64,000 bases of DNA from Xanthobacter oligotrophicus. GTDB taxonomy: Bacteria > Pseudomonadota > Alphaproteobacteria > Rhizobiales > Xanthobacteraceae. The position numbers and the translations under genes were made by a program. Shown one piece after another: positions 47,350-58,133 of the stretch; the first letter of the stretch is position 1, and every line of letters begins with the position of its first letter. Where the stretch lies: NCBI RefSeq assembly GCF_008364685.1, contig NZ_VTTL01000011.1:62001-126000 (forward strand), in the 5' to 3' direction. Below the pieces are notes generated by a model, which ran no database searches, was not told the origin of the DNA, and saw only the letters and a list, made by a program, of their open reading frames with translations.

Positions 47350-47598
47350 ATGCTGGTTTCCATCCTCGTCGGCATCATTGCCGGCTTCCTTGCCGAAAAG
47401 CTCATGAAGTCCTCCGGCGGGCTCCTCACCAATCTGGTGGTGGGGCTTGTGGGCGGCATGCTCGGCGGCTGGGTGGCGGGGGCGCTCGGCCTCAACTACA
47501 TCGGCGACGGCATGCTCGACCGCATCGTCATCTCCACCTGCGGGGCAGTGCTGCTGCTCGCCATCTGGCGGGCGGTGACAGGCAGGCGGCCGGCCTGA
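47350..47598 (+). CDS. GlsB/YeaQ/YmgE family membrane protein (second of a pair)
   Basis: 82 aa with the same three-helix pattern (VSILVGIIAGFLAEKLM, LLTNLVVGLVGGMLGGWVAG, VISTCGAVLLLAIWRA), co-linear with its upstream neighbour: both keep LLTNL(L/V)VG in helix 2 and IWRA at the end. AGGGAGGA lies just before the ATG at 47350. Likely co-transcribed with the first copy. Function not known beyond stress association of the family. Confidence 0.88.
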   Translation: MLVSILVGIIAGFLAEKLMKSSGGLLTNLVVGLVGGMLGGWVAGALGLNYIGDGMLDRIVISTCGAVLLLAIWRAVTGRRPA

Positions 47599-47769
47599 AA
47601 ACGCATTGCCGCAGCGCGCGCCGCGTGGCTTCCGGCCAAGGGTGGCGCGCGTTATGGTGAAATGAATTCCATGCCCGGTCCGGCGCCTTGTCCGGGGCGG
47701 GCTTCGCCCGGCAAGGGCATTGCCCCGCGGGGCGTGCATCTTCCTGCCGGGAGTTGAGAGACGAAACGC

Positions 47770-48723
47770 ATGGTCACGGTCATCGACACCCTCGCCCGCC
47801 CGCGCCACCCGGAAAAGGCCAACCGCCCGGAAACCGAGGTGCTGCGCAAGCCCGACTGGATCCGCGTGAAGGCGCCGGGATCGGCCGGCTGGTCGCAGAC
47901 GGCGGAGATCGTGCGCGCCAACGGCCTGCACACCGTGTGCGAGGAGGCAGGCTGCCCCAATATCGGTGAGTGCTGGGAGAAGAAGCACGCCACCTTCATG
48001 ATCATGGGCGACACCTGCACGCGCGCCTGCGCTTTCTGCAACGTGCGCACCGGCCTGCCGGAAGCGCTCGACCGGGGCGAGCCGCAGAAGGTGGGCGACG
48101 CGGTGGCCAAGCTCGGCCTCTCCCACGTGGTCATCACCTCCGTGGACCGGGACGACCTCGCCGACGGCGGGGCGGAGCACTTCGCCCGCACCATCGCCGC
48201 CATCCGCAAGGCGAGCCCCGGCACCACCATCGAGATCCTCACCCCGGACTTCCTGCGCAAGGACGGGGCGCTTGAGGTGGTGGTGGCGGCCAGGCCCGAC
48301 GTGTTCAACCACAATCTGGAGACGGTGCCGGCCAAGTATCTCTCGGTGCGGCCCGGCGCGCGCTATTTCCACTCCCTGCGCCTGCTGCAGAAGGTGAAGG
48401 AACTCGACGCTTCCATCTTCACCAAGTCCGGCATCATGGTGGGCCTCGGCGAGGAGCGGCCCGAAGTGCTCCAGCTGATGGACGACCTGCGCTCGGCGGA
48501 GGTGGATTTCATCACCATCGGCCAGTATCTCCAGCCCACCCGCAAGCACCACAAGGTGGAGCGCTTCGTGACGCCGGACGAGTTCAAGGCCTATGAGACC
48601 GTGGCCTATGCCAAGGGCTTCCTGATGGTCTCGGCGAGCCCGCTGACGCGCTCGTCCCACCATGCGGGCGATGATTTCGCGAAGTTGCGCGCGGCCCGGG
48701 CGGCGCGTCTCGGCCGGTCCTGA
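47770..48723 (+). CDS. lipA: Lipoyl synthase
   Basis: Radical SAM enzyme inserting two sulfurs into octanoyl groups on lipoyl domains, such as those of PdhB and PdhC here. 317 aa. Auxiliary cluster Cys C57, C62, C68 ([12 protein letters not shown]) and radical SAM cluster Cys C83, C87, C90 (CTRACAFC); also the C-terminal Ser ligand region in [11 protein letters not shown]. All six cysteines are present. The next gene starts 2 nt after its stop. Confidence 0.97.
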   Translation: MVTVIDTLARPRHPEKANRPETEVLRKPDWIRVKAPGSAGWSQTAEIVRANGLHTVCEEAGCPNIGECWEKKHATFMIMGDTCTRACAFCNVRTGLPEALDRGEPQKVGDAVAKLGLSHVVITSVDRDDLADGGAEHFARTIAAIRKASPGTTIEILTPDFLRKDGALEVVVAARPDVFNHNLETVPAKYLSVRPGARYFHSLRLLQKVKELDASIFTKSGIMVGLGEERPEVLQLMDDLRSAEVDFITIGQYLQPTRKHHKVERFVTPDEFKAYETVAYAKGFLMVSASPLTRSSHHAGDDFAKLRAARAARLGRS

Positions 48724-48725
48724 TC

Positions 48726-49184
48726 GTGCCATCCTTCTCCAACGCCCGGCAGGTGAGGCACGGGGCGCGGGACATGTTCGACCTCGTGGCCGACGTGGAA
48801 CGCTACCCCGAGTTCGTGCCTTTGTGCCAGTCGCTGCGGGTGAAAAGGCGCATGAAGTCCGACGATGGCGTGGAGATCCTGGTGGCGGACATGACCGTCG
48901 CCTACAAGCTGATCCGCGAGACCTTCACCTCGCGGGTGACGCTGGACCGGCCGCGCCTCACCATCCATGTGGAATATCTCGACGGCCCCTTCAGCCGGCT
49001 CGACAACCGCTGGGAATTCATCGGGCGCGGCGACGATGCGAGCGAGGTGAAGTTCTTCATCTCCTACGAATTCCGGTCGCGCACGCTGGCCATGCTCATG
49101 GGCGCCATGTTCGAGGCCGCCTTCCGCCGCTTCGCCGATGCGTTCGAGGCGCGCGCCGATCAGGTCTACGGCACGGTAGGGTAG
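48726..49184 (+). CDS. COQ10/RatA-like START-domain protein
   Basis: 152 aa with the SRPBCC (START-like) fold: VRHGARDMFDLVADVERYPEFVP at the start and VKFFISYEFRSRTLAML later. Close to RatA and to eukaryotic COQ10, which bind ubiquinone. In E. coli ratA has been called a toxin against 70S assembly, but in alphaproteobacteria the protein normally follows lipA and is better read as a quinone-binding protein. The start is a GTG at 48726, directly behind lipA. Confidence 0.88.
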   Translation: MPSFSNARQVRHGARDMFDLVADVERYPEFVPLCQSLRVKRRMKSDDGVEILVADMTVAYKLIRETFTSRVTLDRPRLTIHVEYLDGPFSRLDNRWEFIGRGDDASEVKFFISYEFRSRTLAMLMGAMFEAAFRRFADAFEARADQVYGTVG

Positions 49185-49204
49185 GGCGTCTTAGACCATC
49201 GGCC

Positions 49205-49312
49205 CCGGTCTTCGACCGGTGCCATGTGGGTTACGCTCCGCAGCTCGGGTGTTCCCGAACTGCGAGCCTTAAGACCGGTTCCGGCAATGGCCGGATCCGG
49301 GTGCCGCGCGGG
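49205..49312. other. Cluster of small hairpins, candidate structured RNA or 3' UTR
   Basis: Between the COQ10-like and rhodanese genes three successive inverted repeats are visible: CCGGTcttcgACCGG (about 49214-49228), CGCAGCTCGGG-TGTT-CCCGAACTGCG (about 49240-49265) and TCCGGC-AATG-GCCGGA (about 49280-49295). No U run follows. It is not a tRNA. It may be a processed 3' UTR or an unrecognised small RNA. Confidence 0.4.
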
Positions 49313-49317
49313 CTTGA

Positions 49318-49352
49318 CCAAAGGCCCATGAGCCAAGCTTACGGGCCTTTGG
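49318..49352 (-). terminator. Hairpin just after the rhodanese gene
   Basis: CCAAAGGCCC (49318-49327) pairs with GGGCCTTTGG (49343-49352), a perfect 10-bp stem two nt from the rhodanese stop. No clear U run on either side; probably a terminator or 3' stabiliser serving both convergent genes. Confidence 0.55.
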
Positions 49353-49354
49353 TA

Positions 49355-49744
49355 TTAGCCTTCCGCTGGCCCGCCCGCTTCCTTCCAGGCCTTGAAGCCG
49401 CCGCCCACATGGGCCACGGGCTTCAGACCCATGTCCTGCGCCGTGGCCGCCGAGAGGGCCGAGCGCCAGCCCCCCGCGCACATGAAAATGAAGGCCCGGT
49501 CCTCGCCGAAGGCCGGCTTGAAATAGGGGCTCTCGGGGTCGATCCAGAATTCCAACATGCCGCGCGGACAGTGGAATGCGCCGGGAATGCGCCCCTCGCG
49601 CTCCAGCTCGCGCGGGTCGCGCACATCCACCAGCAGCGCCCCCTCGGCGATCCGGCGCTGGGCGACCTGCGGCGTCAGCGTTTCGACGCGGGCGTTGGCT
49701 TCCTCGAGGAGCAGCTTGAAGCCTCTGGTGATGGTCTGGGGCAT
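49355..49744 (-). CDS. Rhodanese-like sulfurtransferase domain protein
   Basis: 129 aa, single rhodanese domain: LVDVRDPRELEREGRIPGAFHCPRG, then the active-site loop with C89 in FMCAGGWRSA. The loop CAGGWRS is of the length (six residues after Cys) seen in sulfur-transferring rather than phosphatase members. Cytosolic, no signal peptide. GGAGGAG lies upstream of the ATG at 49744. Substrate unknown. Confidence 0.9.
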   Translation of the reverse strand: MPQTITRGFKLLLEEANARVETLTPQVAQRRIAEGALLVDVRDPRELEREGRIPGAFHCPRGMLEFWIDPESPYFKPAFGEDRAFIFMCAGGWRSALSAATAQDMGLKPVAHVGGGFKAWKEAGGPAEG

Positions 49745-49976
49745 GGCCTCTCCTCCGGCGCGATGGACTGATTGGTGGGGAGGAGGCGGCAGGAGCGGAA
49801 GCCGTGTCAAGCCGGCTCGCTCCGCAGATCTGCCCTCGCCGACGGGCGCGCGCCCGGCCCGGCGCAATTGTCTCGACGGGCAGGGCGGGTTATGAGTCGG
49901 AAAAGGAGGCAGCGCACAATCGTCGGGCACGATGATAAAATAAGCGCGCCGACCAGACAGAGGGGTTCAGCGGCGG

Positions 49977-50893
49977 ATGGAAGTGTTCCTCCAGCAGCTC
50001 ATCAACGGATTGACCCTCGGGTCGATCTACGGATTGATCGCCATCGGCTACACGATGGTGTTCGGCATCATCGGAATGGTGAACTTCGCCCACGGCGACG
50101 TGTTCATGGTGAGCGCCTTCATCGGCCTCATCTGCGTTCTGCTGCTCACCACCGTGGTGGGGATGAGCTCTATCTTTCTCATCCTCGCCATCACGCTGGT
50201 GGTGGCCATGGTGTTCACCGGGCTGGTGAGCTGGGCCATCGAGCGGGTGGCCTACCGGCCCCTGCGGGGCTCCTTCCGCCTCGCGCCCATGATCTCGGCC
50301 ATCGGCATGTCCATCCTGCTCTCCAATTTCGTGCAGGTGGCCCAGGGCCCGCGCAACAAGCCGCTGCCGCCCATGGTACCCGACGTGATCGTGGTGATGG
50401 AGCGCAACGGCTACGAGGTCACCCTCGCCTACAAGCAGATCATCATCATGGTGGTCACCGCGACGCTGCTCGCCGGCTTCTGGTGGCTGGTGCAGAAGAC
50501 CTCGCTGGGCCGGGCCCAGCGCGCCTGCGAGCAGGACCGCAAGATGGCGGCGCTCCTGGGCGTGAACGTGGACCGCACCATCTCGCTCACCTTCGTCATC
50601 GGCGCCGCGCTCGCCGCCGTGGCCGGGGTCATGTACCTCATGTATTACGGCGTGGTGAACTTCGCCGACGGCTTCGTGCCGGGCGTGAAGGCCTTCACTG
50701 CCGCCGTGCTGGGCGGTATCGGCTCGCTGCCGGGGGCGGTTCTGGGCGGGCTGCTCATCGGCCTCATCGAGACCCTGTGGTCGGCCTATTTCTCCATTGA
50801 ATACAAGGATGTGGCGGCGTTCTCCATCCTTGTGGTCACGCTCATCTTCCTGCCTCAGGGCCTGCTGGGCCGGCCGGAAGTGGAGAAGGTCTG

Positions 50894-50894
<1 letters not shown>
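49977..50894 (+). CDS. livH: Branched-chain amino-acid ABC permease LivH
   Basis: 305 aa, about eight membrane helices, starting FLQQLINGLTLGSIYGLIAIGYTMVFG-like pattern typical of LivH, and the EAA-type loop region ERVAYRPLRGS with a later GVNVDRTISLTFVIGAALAA. Forms the channel with LivM. The five genes that follow overlap or adjoin. The stop shares one base with the livM start (TGATG). Confidence 0.95.
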
Positions 50895-52410
<1,516 letters not shown>

Positions 52411-52411
<1 letters not shown>

Positions 52412-53337
52412 TGGCGAGCCTTGATCCCGTGGCCGGCGCGCGGGCGCCGATCCTTGCGGTGGACCACCTGTCCATGCGCTTCGGCGGCCTCATCGCGGTG
52501 AACGACGTGTCCTTCGTCGCCGCCCGTGGCGAGGTGACGGCGGTGATCGGCCCCAACGGCGCCGGCAAGACCACCGTGTTCAACTGCATCACCGGCTTCT
52601 ACAAGCCCTCCGCCGGCCGCCTCGCCCTGTTCCACGGCGGCGCGGCAACGCCTCAGGAACTCGACGCCGTCACCGCTTCCGGCCTGTCCTGGGGGCGCAC
52701 GGGCGCCGGCGCGCTCTATCTCTTGGAGCGGCTGCCCGACCACAAGGTGGCGTCCTGGGCGCGGGTCGCCCGCACCTTCCAGAACATCCGCCTGTTCTCC
52801 GGCATGACCGTGCTGGAAAACCTGCTGGTGGCGCAGCACATGTCGCTCACCAGCGCCGGCCTGCTCAATCCCGCCGCGATCCTCAACCTGCCGTCCTGGA
52901 AGCGCCAGCAGAAGGGCGCCATGGACAAGGCGCTCTACTGGCTCAACCAGATCGGCCTCATGGAGCGCGCCGACGACCCGGCCGGCGATTTGCCCTATGG
53001 CGACCAGCGGCGGCTGGAGATCGCCCGCGCCATGTGCACCAACCCGGTGCTGCTCTGCCTCGACGAGCCGGCCGCCGGCCTCAACCCGCGCGAATCGGCC
53101 GCCCTCAACGAATTGCTGCTCTCCATCCGGCGCGACCACGACACCTCCATCCTGCTCATCGAGCACGACATGTCGGTGGTGATGGAGATTTCCGACCACG
53201 TGGTCGTGCTGGAGTATGGCTGCAAGATCGCCGACGGCACGCCCCAGGAGGTCCGCACCGATCCCAAGGTCATCGCCTCCTACCTCGGCGTCGAGGAGGA
53301 AGAGGCGGCCGTGGTGGAAGCGCAGGTGGGCGCATGA
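52411..53337 (+). CDS. livG: Branched-chain amino-acid ABC ATPase LivG
   Basis: 308 aa ABC ATPase: Walker A GPNGAGKTT (about residue 49), signature LPYGDQRRLEIARAM, Walker B LLCLDEPAAGLN, and switch His in LLIEHDM. An insertion of some 40 residues (about 80-120, through TASGLSWGRTGAGALYLL) lies between Walker A and the Q-loop region; LivG proteins carry an insertion here but this one is on the long side. AAGGAGG precedes the ATG at 52411. It overlaps livF by four bases. Confidence 0.95.
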
Positions 53338-54107
53338 CGACCCAGACCCTCGCCCCTGGGGCCGTGGCGACCCAGCCGGCACCGAAAGGCACGCCGCTGC
53401 TTTCGGTCAGCGGCGTCACCGCCTATTACGGCAAAATCATCGCGCTGAAGGGCGTGGACATCGCGGTGAACGAGGGGGAGATCGTTACCCTTATCGGCGC
53501 CAACGGGGCCGGCAAGTCCACGCTGATGATGACCATCTGCGGCAGCCCGCGGGCGCGGGACGGCCGCATCGTCTTCGCCGGGCGCGACATCACCGGCCTG
53601 CCCACCCACGAGATCATGCGGCTCAACATCGCCCAGTCCCCCGAGGGGCGGCGCATCTTCCCGCGTATGAGCGTCTACGAGAACCTGCAGATGGGCGCCG
53701 CCGTCACCGGCAATGCCCATTTCGCGCAGGATCTGGACCGCATGTTCGAGATGTTCCCGCGCCTGAAGGAGCGCATCGACCAGCGCGGCGGCACCCTGTC
53801 GGGCGGCGAGCAGCAGATGCTCTCCATCGCCCGCGCGCTCATGAGCCGGCCGCGCCTGCTGCTGCTGGACGAGCCGTCGCTGGGCCTCGCGCCGCTGGTG
53901 GTGAAGCAGATCTTCGACGCCATCAAGCTCTTGAACGAGACCGAGGGGCTCACCGTGTTCCTGGTGGAACAGAACGCCTACCACGCCCTCAAGCTGGCCC
54001 ACCGCGGCTATGTGATGGTCAACGGGCGCGTCACCATGTCGGGCACGGGAGCGGAGCTGCTGGCCCGGCCCGAGGTGCGCGCCGCCTATCTGGAGGGAGG
54101 CCGCTGA
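53334..54107 (+). CDS. livF: Branched-chain amino-acid ABC ATPase LivF
   Basis: 257 aa ABC ATPase: Walker A GANGAGKST, the LivF-type AQSPEGRRIFPRMSVYENLQ block, signature LSGGEQQMLSIARALM, Walker B LLLLDEPSLGL, and VEQNAYHALKLAHRGYVM. Begins with ~20 extra residues (TLAPGAVATQPAPKG). Its ATG overlaps the livG stop as ATGA, and its stop shares a base with the next gene. Confidence 0.95.
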   Translation: MTTQTLAPGAVATQPAPKGTPLLSVSGVTAYYGKIIALKGVDIAVNEGEIVTLIGANGAGKSTLMMTICGSPRARDGRIVFAGRDITGLPTHEIMRLNIAQSPEGRRIFPRMSVYENLQMGAAVTGNAHFAQDLDRMFEMFPRLKERIDQRGGTLSGGEQQMLSIARALMSRPRLLLLDEPSLGLAPLVVKQIFDAIKLLNETEGLTVFLVEQNAYHALKLAHRGYVMVNGRVTMSGTGAELLARPEVRAAYLEGGR

Positions 54108-54550
54108 TGGCGTCGAAAGCGGATCCGGGGCGCGCCTCATCCCCCCTGCTCATCGGCCCGCTGGCGGTGATCGCCGTGCTGGTGGTGCTGATCGCCCTCT
54201 GGCCGCAGGAGTTGATCGGCGCCTCGCTCGGCGATTTCCTGCTGGTGACCTTGTTCCTCGGTGGCGCCGCCGCCTGGCGGACCGGCAAGGCGGTGGCGCA
54301 CGGCTGGGCGCCCTTTCTGCAGCTCGTGTTCTACTGCCTGCTGCTGGCCGGCGCGGTGCGCTTCTGCCACTTCGCCCTGTTCGAGGACGAGCTGTTCTCG
54401 ATCGAGCCGTTCGCGGTGGAGTTCGTGCTGCTCACGGCCATCGCGACCTTGGGCTTCCGTGCCCACCGCAAGCGGCAAATGACCGTGCAGTACGGCTGGA
54501 TGTACGAGCCGGCGGGCAAGCTCGCCTGGCGGCCCAAAACCTTCGGTTGA
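54107..54550 (+). CDS. Membrane protein of the liv operon, unknown function (147 aa)
   Basis: Three or four membrane helices (LLIGPLAVIAVLVVLIALW, LGDFLLVTLFLGGAAAW, FLQLVFYCLLLAGAVRF, AVEFVLLTAIATLGFRAH) and a conserved-looking C-terminus (TVQYGWMYEPAGKLAWRP). A one-base TGATG overlap with livF makes it part of the operon. I recall similar small proteins at this place in other Hyphomicrobiales liv operons but know no function; an accessory role in the transporter is only inferred. Confidence 0.82.
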   Translation: MASKADPGRASSPLLIGPLAVIAVLVVLIALWPQELIGASLGDFLLVTLFLGGAAAWRTGKAVAHGWAPFLQLVFYCLLLAGAVRFCHFALFEDELFSIEPFAVEFVLLTAIATLGFRAHRKRQMTVQYGWMYEPAGKLAWRPKTFG

Positions 54551-54563
54551 AACCGGCGCGAGG

Positions 54564-54612
54564 TGCCGCGCGCGGCATCGACAGGCCGGCGAATTGCGGC
54601 ACAATGCGCCGC
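54564..54612. other. Intercistronic palindromes before the liv binding-protein gene
   Basis: A perfect 14-bp palindrome (TGCCGCGCGCGGCA, 54564-54577) and a second stem (GCGGC-ACAATGC-GCCGC, 54596-54612) lie in the 119-nt gap ahead of the binding-protein gene. Such structures often protect the abundant downstream mRNA segment; here that is inference. Confidence 0.4.
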
Positions 54613-54669
54613 GGAGTTTCACTGGGAGGCGGACCGGTGTTCCGCTCCCGGACGAAAGGGAGAGACCTG

Positions 54670-55776
54670 ATGAAGAAGCTCTTGATGGCGTCGCTCGCTC
54701 TGGGCGCCAGCCTTCTGCTTGCGGCCCAGGCCCAGGCCCAGGCGCAGGTGAAGATGGGCGTCGGCGGTCCCATGACCGGCTCGAATGCCGCCTTCGGCGC
54801 CCAGCTGAAGACCGGCGCCGAGCAGGCCGTGGCCGATATCAATGCCGCCGGCGGCATCCTCGGCCAGAAGATCCAGCTCTCGGTCGGCGACGACGGCGGC
54901 AAGCCCGAGCAGGGCAAGTCGGCGGCCAACAAGTTCATCTCCGATGGCGTGAAATTCGTAGTGGGCCACTTCAACTCCGGCGTGTCGATCCCGACCTCGC
55001 AGGATTATGAGGAAGCTGGCGTCCTCCAGATCAGCCCCGCCTCCACCAACCCGACCTTCACCGAGCGCAAGATGTGGAACACGTTCCGCACCTGCGGCCG
55101 TGACGACCAGCAGGGCGCGGTGGCCGGCGCCTATATCGTCAAGAACTTCAAGGGCAAGAAGGTCGCCATCGTCCACGACAAGACCCCCTACGGCAAGGGT
55201 CTGGCGGACGAGACGCAGAAGACCATCAACAAGGGCGGCGTGAAGGAAGTCCTCTATGAGGGCATCAATCCCGGCGAGAAGGACTATTCGGCCCTCGTGT
55301 CCAAGCTGAAGGCCAATGGCGTCGACCTGCTCTACTACGGCGGCCTGCATCCTGAGGCCGGCCTGCTGGTGCGCCAGATGCGCGACCAGGGCATGAAGAC
55401 CGTGCTGTTCTCCGGCGACGGCATCACCGACAAGGAATACTGGACCATCGCCGGCCCCGGCGCCGAAGGCACGCTGATGACCTTCGGCCCCGATCCGCGC
55501 AACAACCCGGCGGCCAAGGACATCGTGGCCGCATTCAAGGCCAAGGGCGTCGATCCGGAAGGCTACGTGCTTTATTCCTACGCCGCGGTGCAGGTGATGA
55601 AGCAGGCGGCCGAGGCGGCCAAATCCCTCGACCCCAAGAAGGTGGCCGCCGAGATCCACTCCGGCAAGACCTTCAATACCGTGCTCGGCCCGCTCTCCTT
55701 CGACAAGAAGGGCGACATCACCAAGCTCGACTATGTGGTCTACGTCTGGAAGGACGGCGCCTACACCCAGCTTTGA
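54670..55776 (+). CDS. Branched-chain amino-acid ABC transporter substrate-binding protein
   Basis: 368-aa LivJ/LivK-type periplasmic protein with signal peptide (LLMASLALGASLLLAAQAQA). Mature features: VKMGVGGPMTGSNAAFGAQLKTGAEQA, VGHFNSGVSIPTSQDYEEAG, ISPASTNPTFTER (ligand contacts) and VAIVHDKTPYGKGLADE. Two lobes of type I fold. GGGAGAG lies before the ATG at 54670. It ends the liv operon and is followed by a strong terminator; a 119-nt gap with hairpins separates it from the preceding gene, allowing its own promoter. Confidence 0.94.
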   Translation: MKKLLMASLALGASLLLAAQAQAQAQVKMGVGGPMTGSNAAFGAQLKTGAEQAVADINAAGGILGQKIQLSVGDDGGKPEQGKSAANKFISDGVKFVVGHFNSGVSIPTSQDYEEAGVLQISPASTNPTFTERKMWNTFRTCGRDDQQGAVAGAYIVKNFKGKKVAIVHDKTPYGKGLADETQKTINKGGVKEVLYEGINPGEKDYSALVSKLKANGVDLLYYGGLHPEAGLLVRQMRDQGMKTVLFSGDGITDKEYWTIAGPGAEGTLMTFGPDPRNNPAAKDIVAAFKAKGVDPEGYVLYSYAAVQVMKQAAEAAKSLDPKKVAAEIHSGKTFNTVLGPLSFDKKGDITKLDYVVYVWKDGAYTQL

Positions 55777-55798
55777 CACATTCACCCTGCTGACAGGA

Positions 55799-55826
55799 AG
55801 GCCCGCCCTCGCGCGGGCCTTTTTGT
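55799..55826 (+). terminator. Rho-independent terminator of the liv operon
   Basis: AGGCCCGC (55799-55806) pairs with GCGGGCCT (55813-55820) with a 6-nt loop, then TTTTTGTT. It lies 22 nt after the binding-protein stop. Confidence 0.9.
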
Positions 55827-56126
55827 TGCGCAAATCGAATAGGGCCGGCGCGGCCTATTCCATGCGGGTGCGGCCTGGCACGTCGTGTCGCGCCCCTGAC
55901 CACATATTTACCGCCGCAGCCGGTTGACCCGGCGGGTCACAGGTCGCAGTCTGGGTATATTGTCGACATGAAGATCGGCGAAGGCTGGCGCAGACCGTTT
56001 CAGGCGGGATGAGCTTGGCGCATAAGCGCACGTAAGGGGGCCTCAGGCGCCCGGATGGGCGACGGGGCAGGGAACGGTCGCGGAAGGGCAGGTCTCACGC
56101 CTCTCTCACGCCTTGCCGTTCTGCCC
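55827..56126. other. Intergenic region, no gene recognised
   Basis: About 300 nt between the liv terminator and the SBF transporter gene. It should hold the promoter of the latter; I see an AT-rich patch near 55900-55970 (CATATTTACC, GTATATTGTCGACATGAAGATC) that is the likeliest site, but cannot define boxes. Confidence 0.4.
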
Positions 56127-57191
56127 ATGTTGTCACGACTGAAGCTCGATCCGTTCGTCGTCGCCCTCGCCCTCACCGTCTCCCTGGCCCTCGTCTGGCC
56201 GCAGCCCGGCGTCACGGGCGGCGTGCTCCATGCCGACAAGGCCGCGAGCTGGGGCGTCGCGGTGATCTTCTTCCTCTACGGCATTTCGCTGTCGCCGAAG
56301 CGGCTGCTGGAAAGCGCCGCCCGCTGGGAATTGCACCTTGTGGTGCAGCTCGGCACTTTCCTGCTGTTTCCCGCGGTGGTGATGGTGGTGCTGGCCCTGA
56401 TGGGCGACTGCCTGCCCGAGGCCGTGGCGACGGGATTCTTCTTCCTCGCCGCCTTGCCGTCTACAGTCTCTTCATCGGTGGCCATGACCTCGCTGGCGCG
56501 GGGCAACGTGCCGGTGGCCATCTTCAACGCCTCCATCTCCAGCCTCATCGGCGTGTTCGCGACGCCCGTGCTCATGGCCTGGTACCTGCACACGGTGGGC
56601 GGGGGCATGAATCTGGGGCCGGTGATCCTCAAGCTGATCATCCTGGTGATCCTGCCGCTGGCGGTGGGGCAGGCGGCGCGGCCGCTGCTGCTGAAGCTGG
56701 TGGAGCGCCATCGCCAGGTGGTGCGCATCGCCGACCGGGCGGTGATCCTCGCTATCGTCTACAATTCGTTCTGCGACAGCGTGGCCGCCGGCGTGTGGAA
56801 GGGCCAGAGCCCGGTCCTGCTGCTGGAGATCGTGGCCGGGGTGCTGGTGCTGTTCACCGTGGTCTACTTGCTGATCGGGGTCGCCTGCCGCGCATCGGGA
56901 TTCTCGCGGGCGGACACCATCGCGGTGGTGTTCTGCGCCTCGAAGAAGTCGCTCGCCACCGGGCTGCCCATGGCGCAGGTGATGTTCAACGGGTACCCGG
57001 ACCTGTCGCTGATCATCACCCCGATCATGCTCTACCACTTCCTCCAGCTGGTCATCGTCGGCATCATCGCCGGTCGCAGCGGAGCGCTGGAGGCGGAGGA
57101 GACCGAGCCCGCCGTCCTCGCCGAGGACAACGACGACCTCGTGCCCGACGCCGTGCCGCAGCACCGGCAGGCGTCCTCGACGGCCTCTTGA
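56127..57191 (+). CDS. Bile acid:sodium symporter-like (SBF) transporter
   Basis: 354 aa with about ten membrane helices, of the SBF-like (PF13593, YfeH) type: FFLYGISLSPKRLLESAARW, AALPSTVSSSVAMTSLARGN (crossover motif) and FCASKKSLATGLPMAQVMF (second crossover). Substrate unknown; these proteins import organic anions with sodium. The C-terminal 35 residues are acidic and disordered. I use the ATG at 56127; an in-frame ATG at 56055 would add a Gly/Arg-rich 24 residues. It converges with the DUF296 gene, 8 nt away. Confidence 0.88.
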   Translation: MLSRLKLDPFVVALALTVSLALVWPQPGVTGGVLHADKAASWGVAVIFFLYGISLSPKRLLESAARWELHLVVQLGTFLLFPAVVMVVLALMGDCLPEAVATGFFFLAALPSTVSSSVAMTSLARGNVPVAIFNASISSLIGVFATPVLMAWYLHTVGGGMNLGPVILKLIILVILPLAVGQAARPLLLKLVERHRQVVRIADRAVILAIVYNSFCDSVAAGVWKGQSPVLLLEIVAGVLVLFTVVYLLIGVACRASGFSRADTIAVVFCASKKSLATGLPMAQVMFNGYPDLSLIITPIMLYHFLQLVIVGIIAGRSGALEAEETEPAVLAEDNDDLVPDAVPQHRQASSTAS

Positions 57192-57199
57192 AGGGGCGC

Positions 57200-58084
57200 T
57201 CAGGCGGTGGGGATCTCCTCCACCGCCAGCTCGAAGGTGATGAGCACCGGATTGGCGCCCCGCACCAGCCGGCCCTCGGCCATGGCGCCGGTGAGGCTGA
57301 CGAGGGCGAGGTCGATCTGCGCCGCCAACGCGCCGGAGGCATCCGGCGTCACGGTGCCTGAGGTCACGAACACCTCGGTGGCGTAGTCGTCCACCGGCGC
57401 AGCATCGACAAAGCGGGCGCCGATGAGGCTGCCCACCCCGCCGCGCAGCCGTCCGGCGGCAAAGCCGTGGCGGCGGCACAATTCCTCCACCGCCGCGCCG
57501 ATCTCCACGTTCGGCCGGATACGCGCGAAGGCGATACGCGGGCCGCCGTCCGCCGGCGCGATGCGGGCATTGGGGGTTAAATGAGGGGTGAAGAGGGGGA
57601 AGTTGGTTTCGCCATCGAAATCGGCGGTGGTCTCCACCTCGGCGGCACCATAGGCGCGGGCGCGGATGGGGGCGGCCACCACCGTCTCGTGGGGCATGAT
57701 GTGGCCGCCGTGGCGGCTGCCGTCCGGCTCGATCCAGAAGGCGTGGCAATGGATGAAGGGCGCCCCCTCCTTGCGCCCGAAGGTGACGTTGCCGCGATCA
57801 AGGCGCGTCTCGCCCGCGGGGGTAAAGGGCGCGCTGTACCAGGCAGCGTGGGTGGCGTCGGAGGACGCGGCCGGCATCACATAGGTGAAGGGGCCGAAGC
57901 CGCCGCCGGAGATTTCCACCTGCGCCGCGCCCATGCCCGCCGCGATGAGCGGCCCGGTGATGGCGGCATTGAGGGTGAGGCCCGGTTCCAGCGTGAAGTC
58001 GAGCACCTGCAGCCGGCCCACGGCACTCTCGATGCGCTCCTGCGGCGCCGGCCCCGGCTGTGCAATCCGGCGCATCTCCCCCAT
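57200..58084 (-). CDS. Protein with two PPC/DUF296 domains
   Basis: 294 aa formed of two copies of the PPC (plants and prokaryotes conserved, DUF296) fold. The first (about 20-150) includes GVGFGPFTYV-like GGGFGPFTYVMP and FIHCHAFWIEPDGSRHGGHIMP; the second (about 180-290) includes IRPNVEIGAAVEELCRRHGF and GVGSLIGARF. PPC domains are trimeric and found in AT-hook plant proteins; bacterial roles are unknown. The start at 58084 has GGGAGG six nt upstream. Its upstream neighbour kamA-like gene is on the same strand, 49 nt away, so they may be co-transcribed. Confidence 0.85.
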   Translation of the reverse strand: MGEMRRIAQPGPAPQERIESAVGRLQVLDFTLEPGLTLNAAITGPLIAAGMGAAQVEISGGGFGPFTYVMPAASSDATHAAWYSAPFTPAGETRLDRGNVTFGRKEGAPFIHCHAFWIEPDGSRHGGHIMPHETVVAAPIRARAYGAAEVETTADFDGETNFPLFTPHLTPNARIAPADGGPRIAFARIRPNVEIGAAVEELCRRHGFAAGRLRGGVGSLIGARFVDAAPVDDYATEVFVTSGTVTPDASGALAAQIDLALVSLTGAMAEGRLVRGANPVLITFELAVEEIPTA

Positions 58085-58133
58085 GGCGTCCTCCCTTATT
58101 TGCCCTGTGCGATAGCACGGGCGGACGCCGCCA

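Noticed and set aside
48726-49184. RatA toxin of a toxin-antitoxin pair
   Set aside because: No antitoxin partner (ratB) nearby; position behind lipA and fold favour a quinone-binding COQ10-like role.
49205-49312. tRNA or 4.5S/6S RNA gene
   Set aside because: No TPsiC-type sequence, acceptor stem or known conserved motif fits; only generic hairpins are seen.
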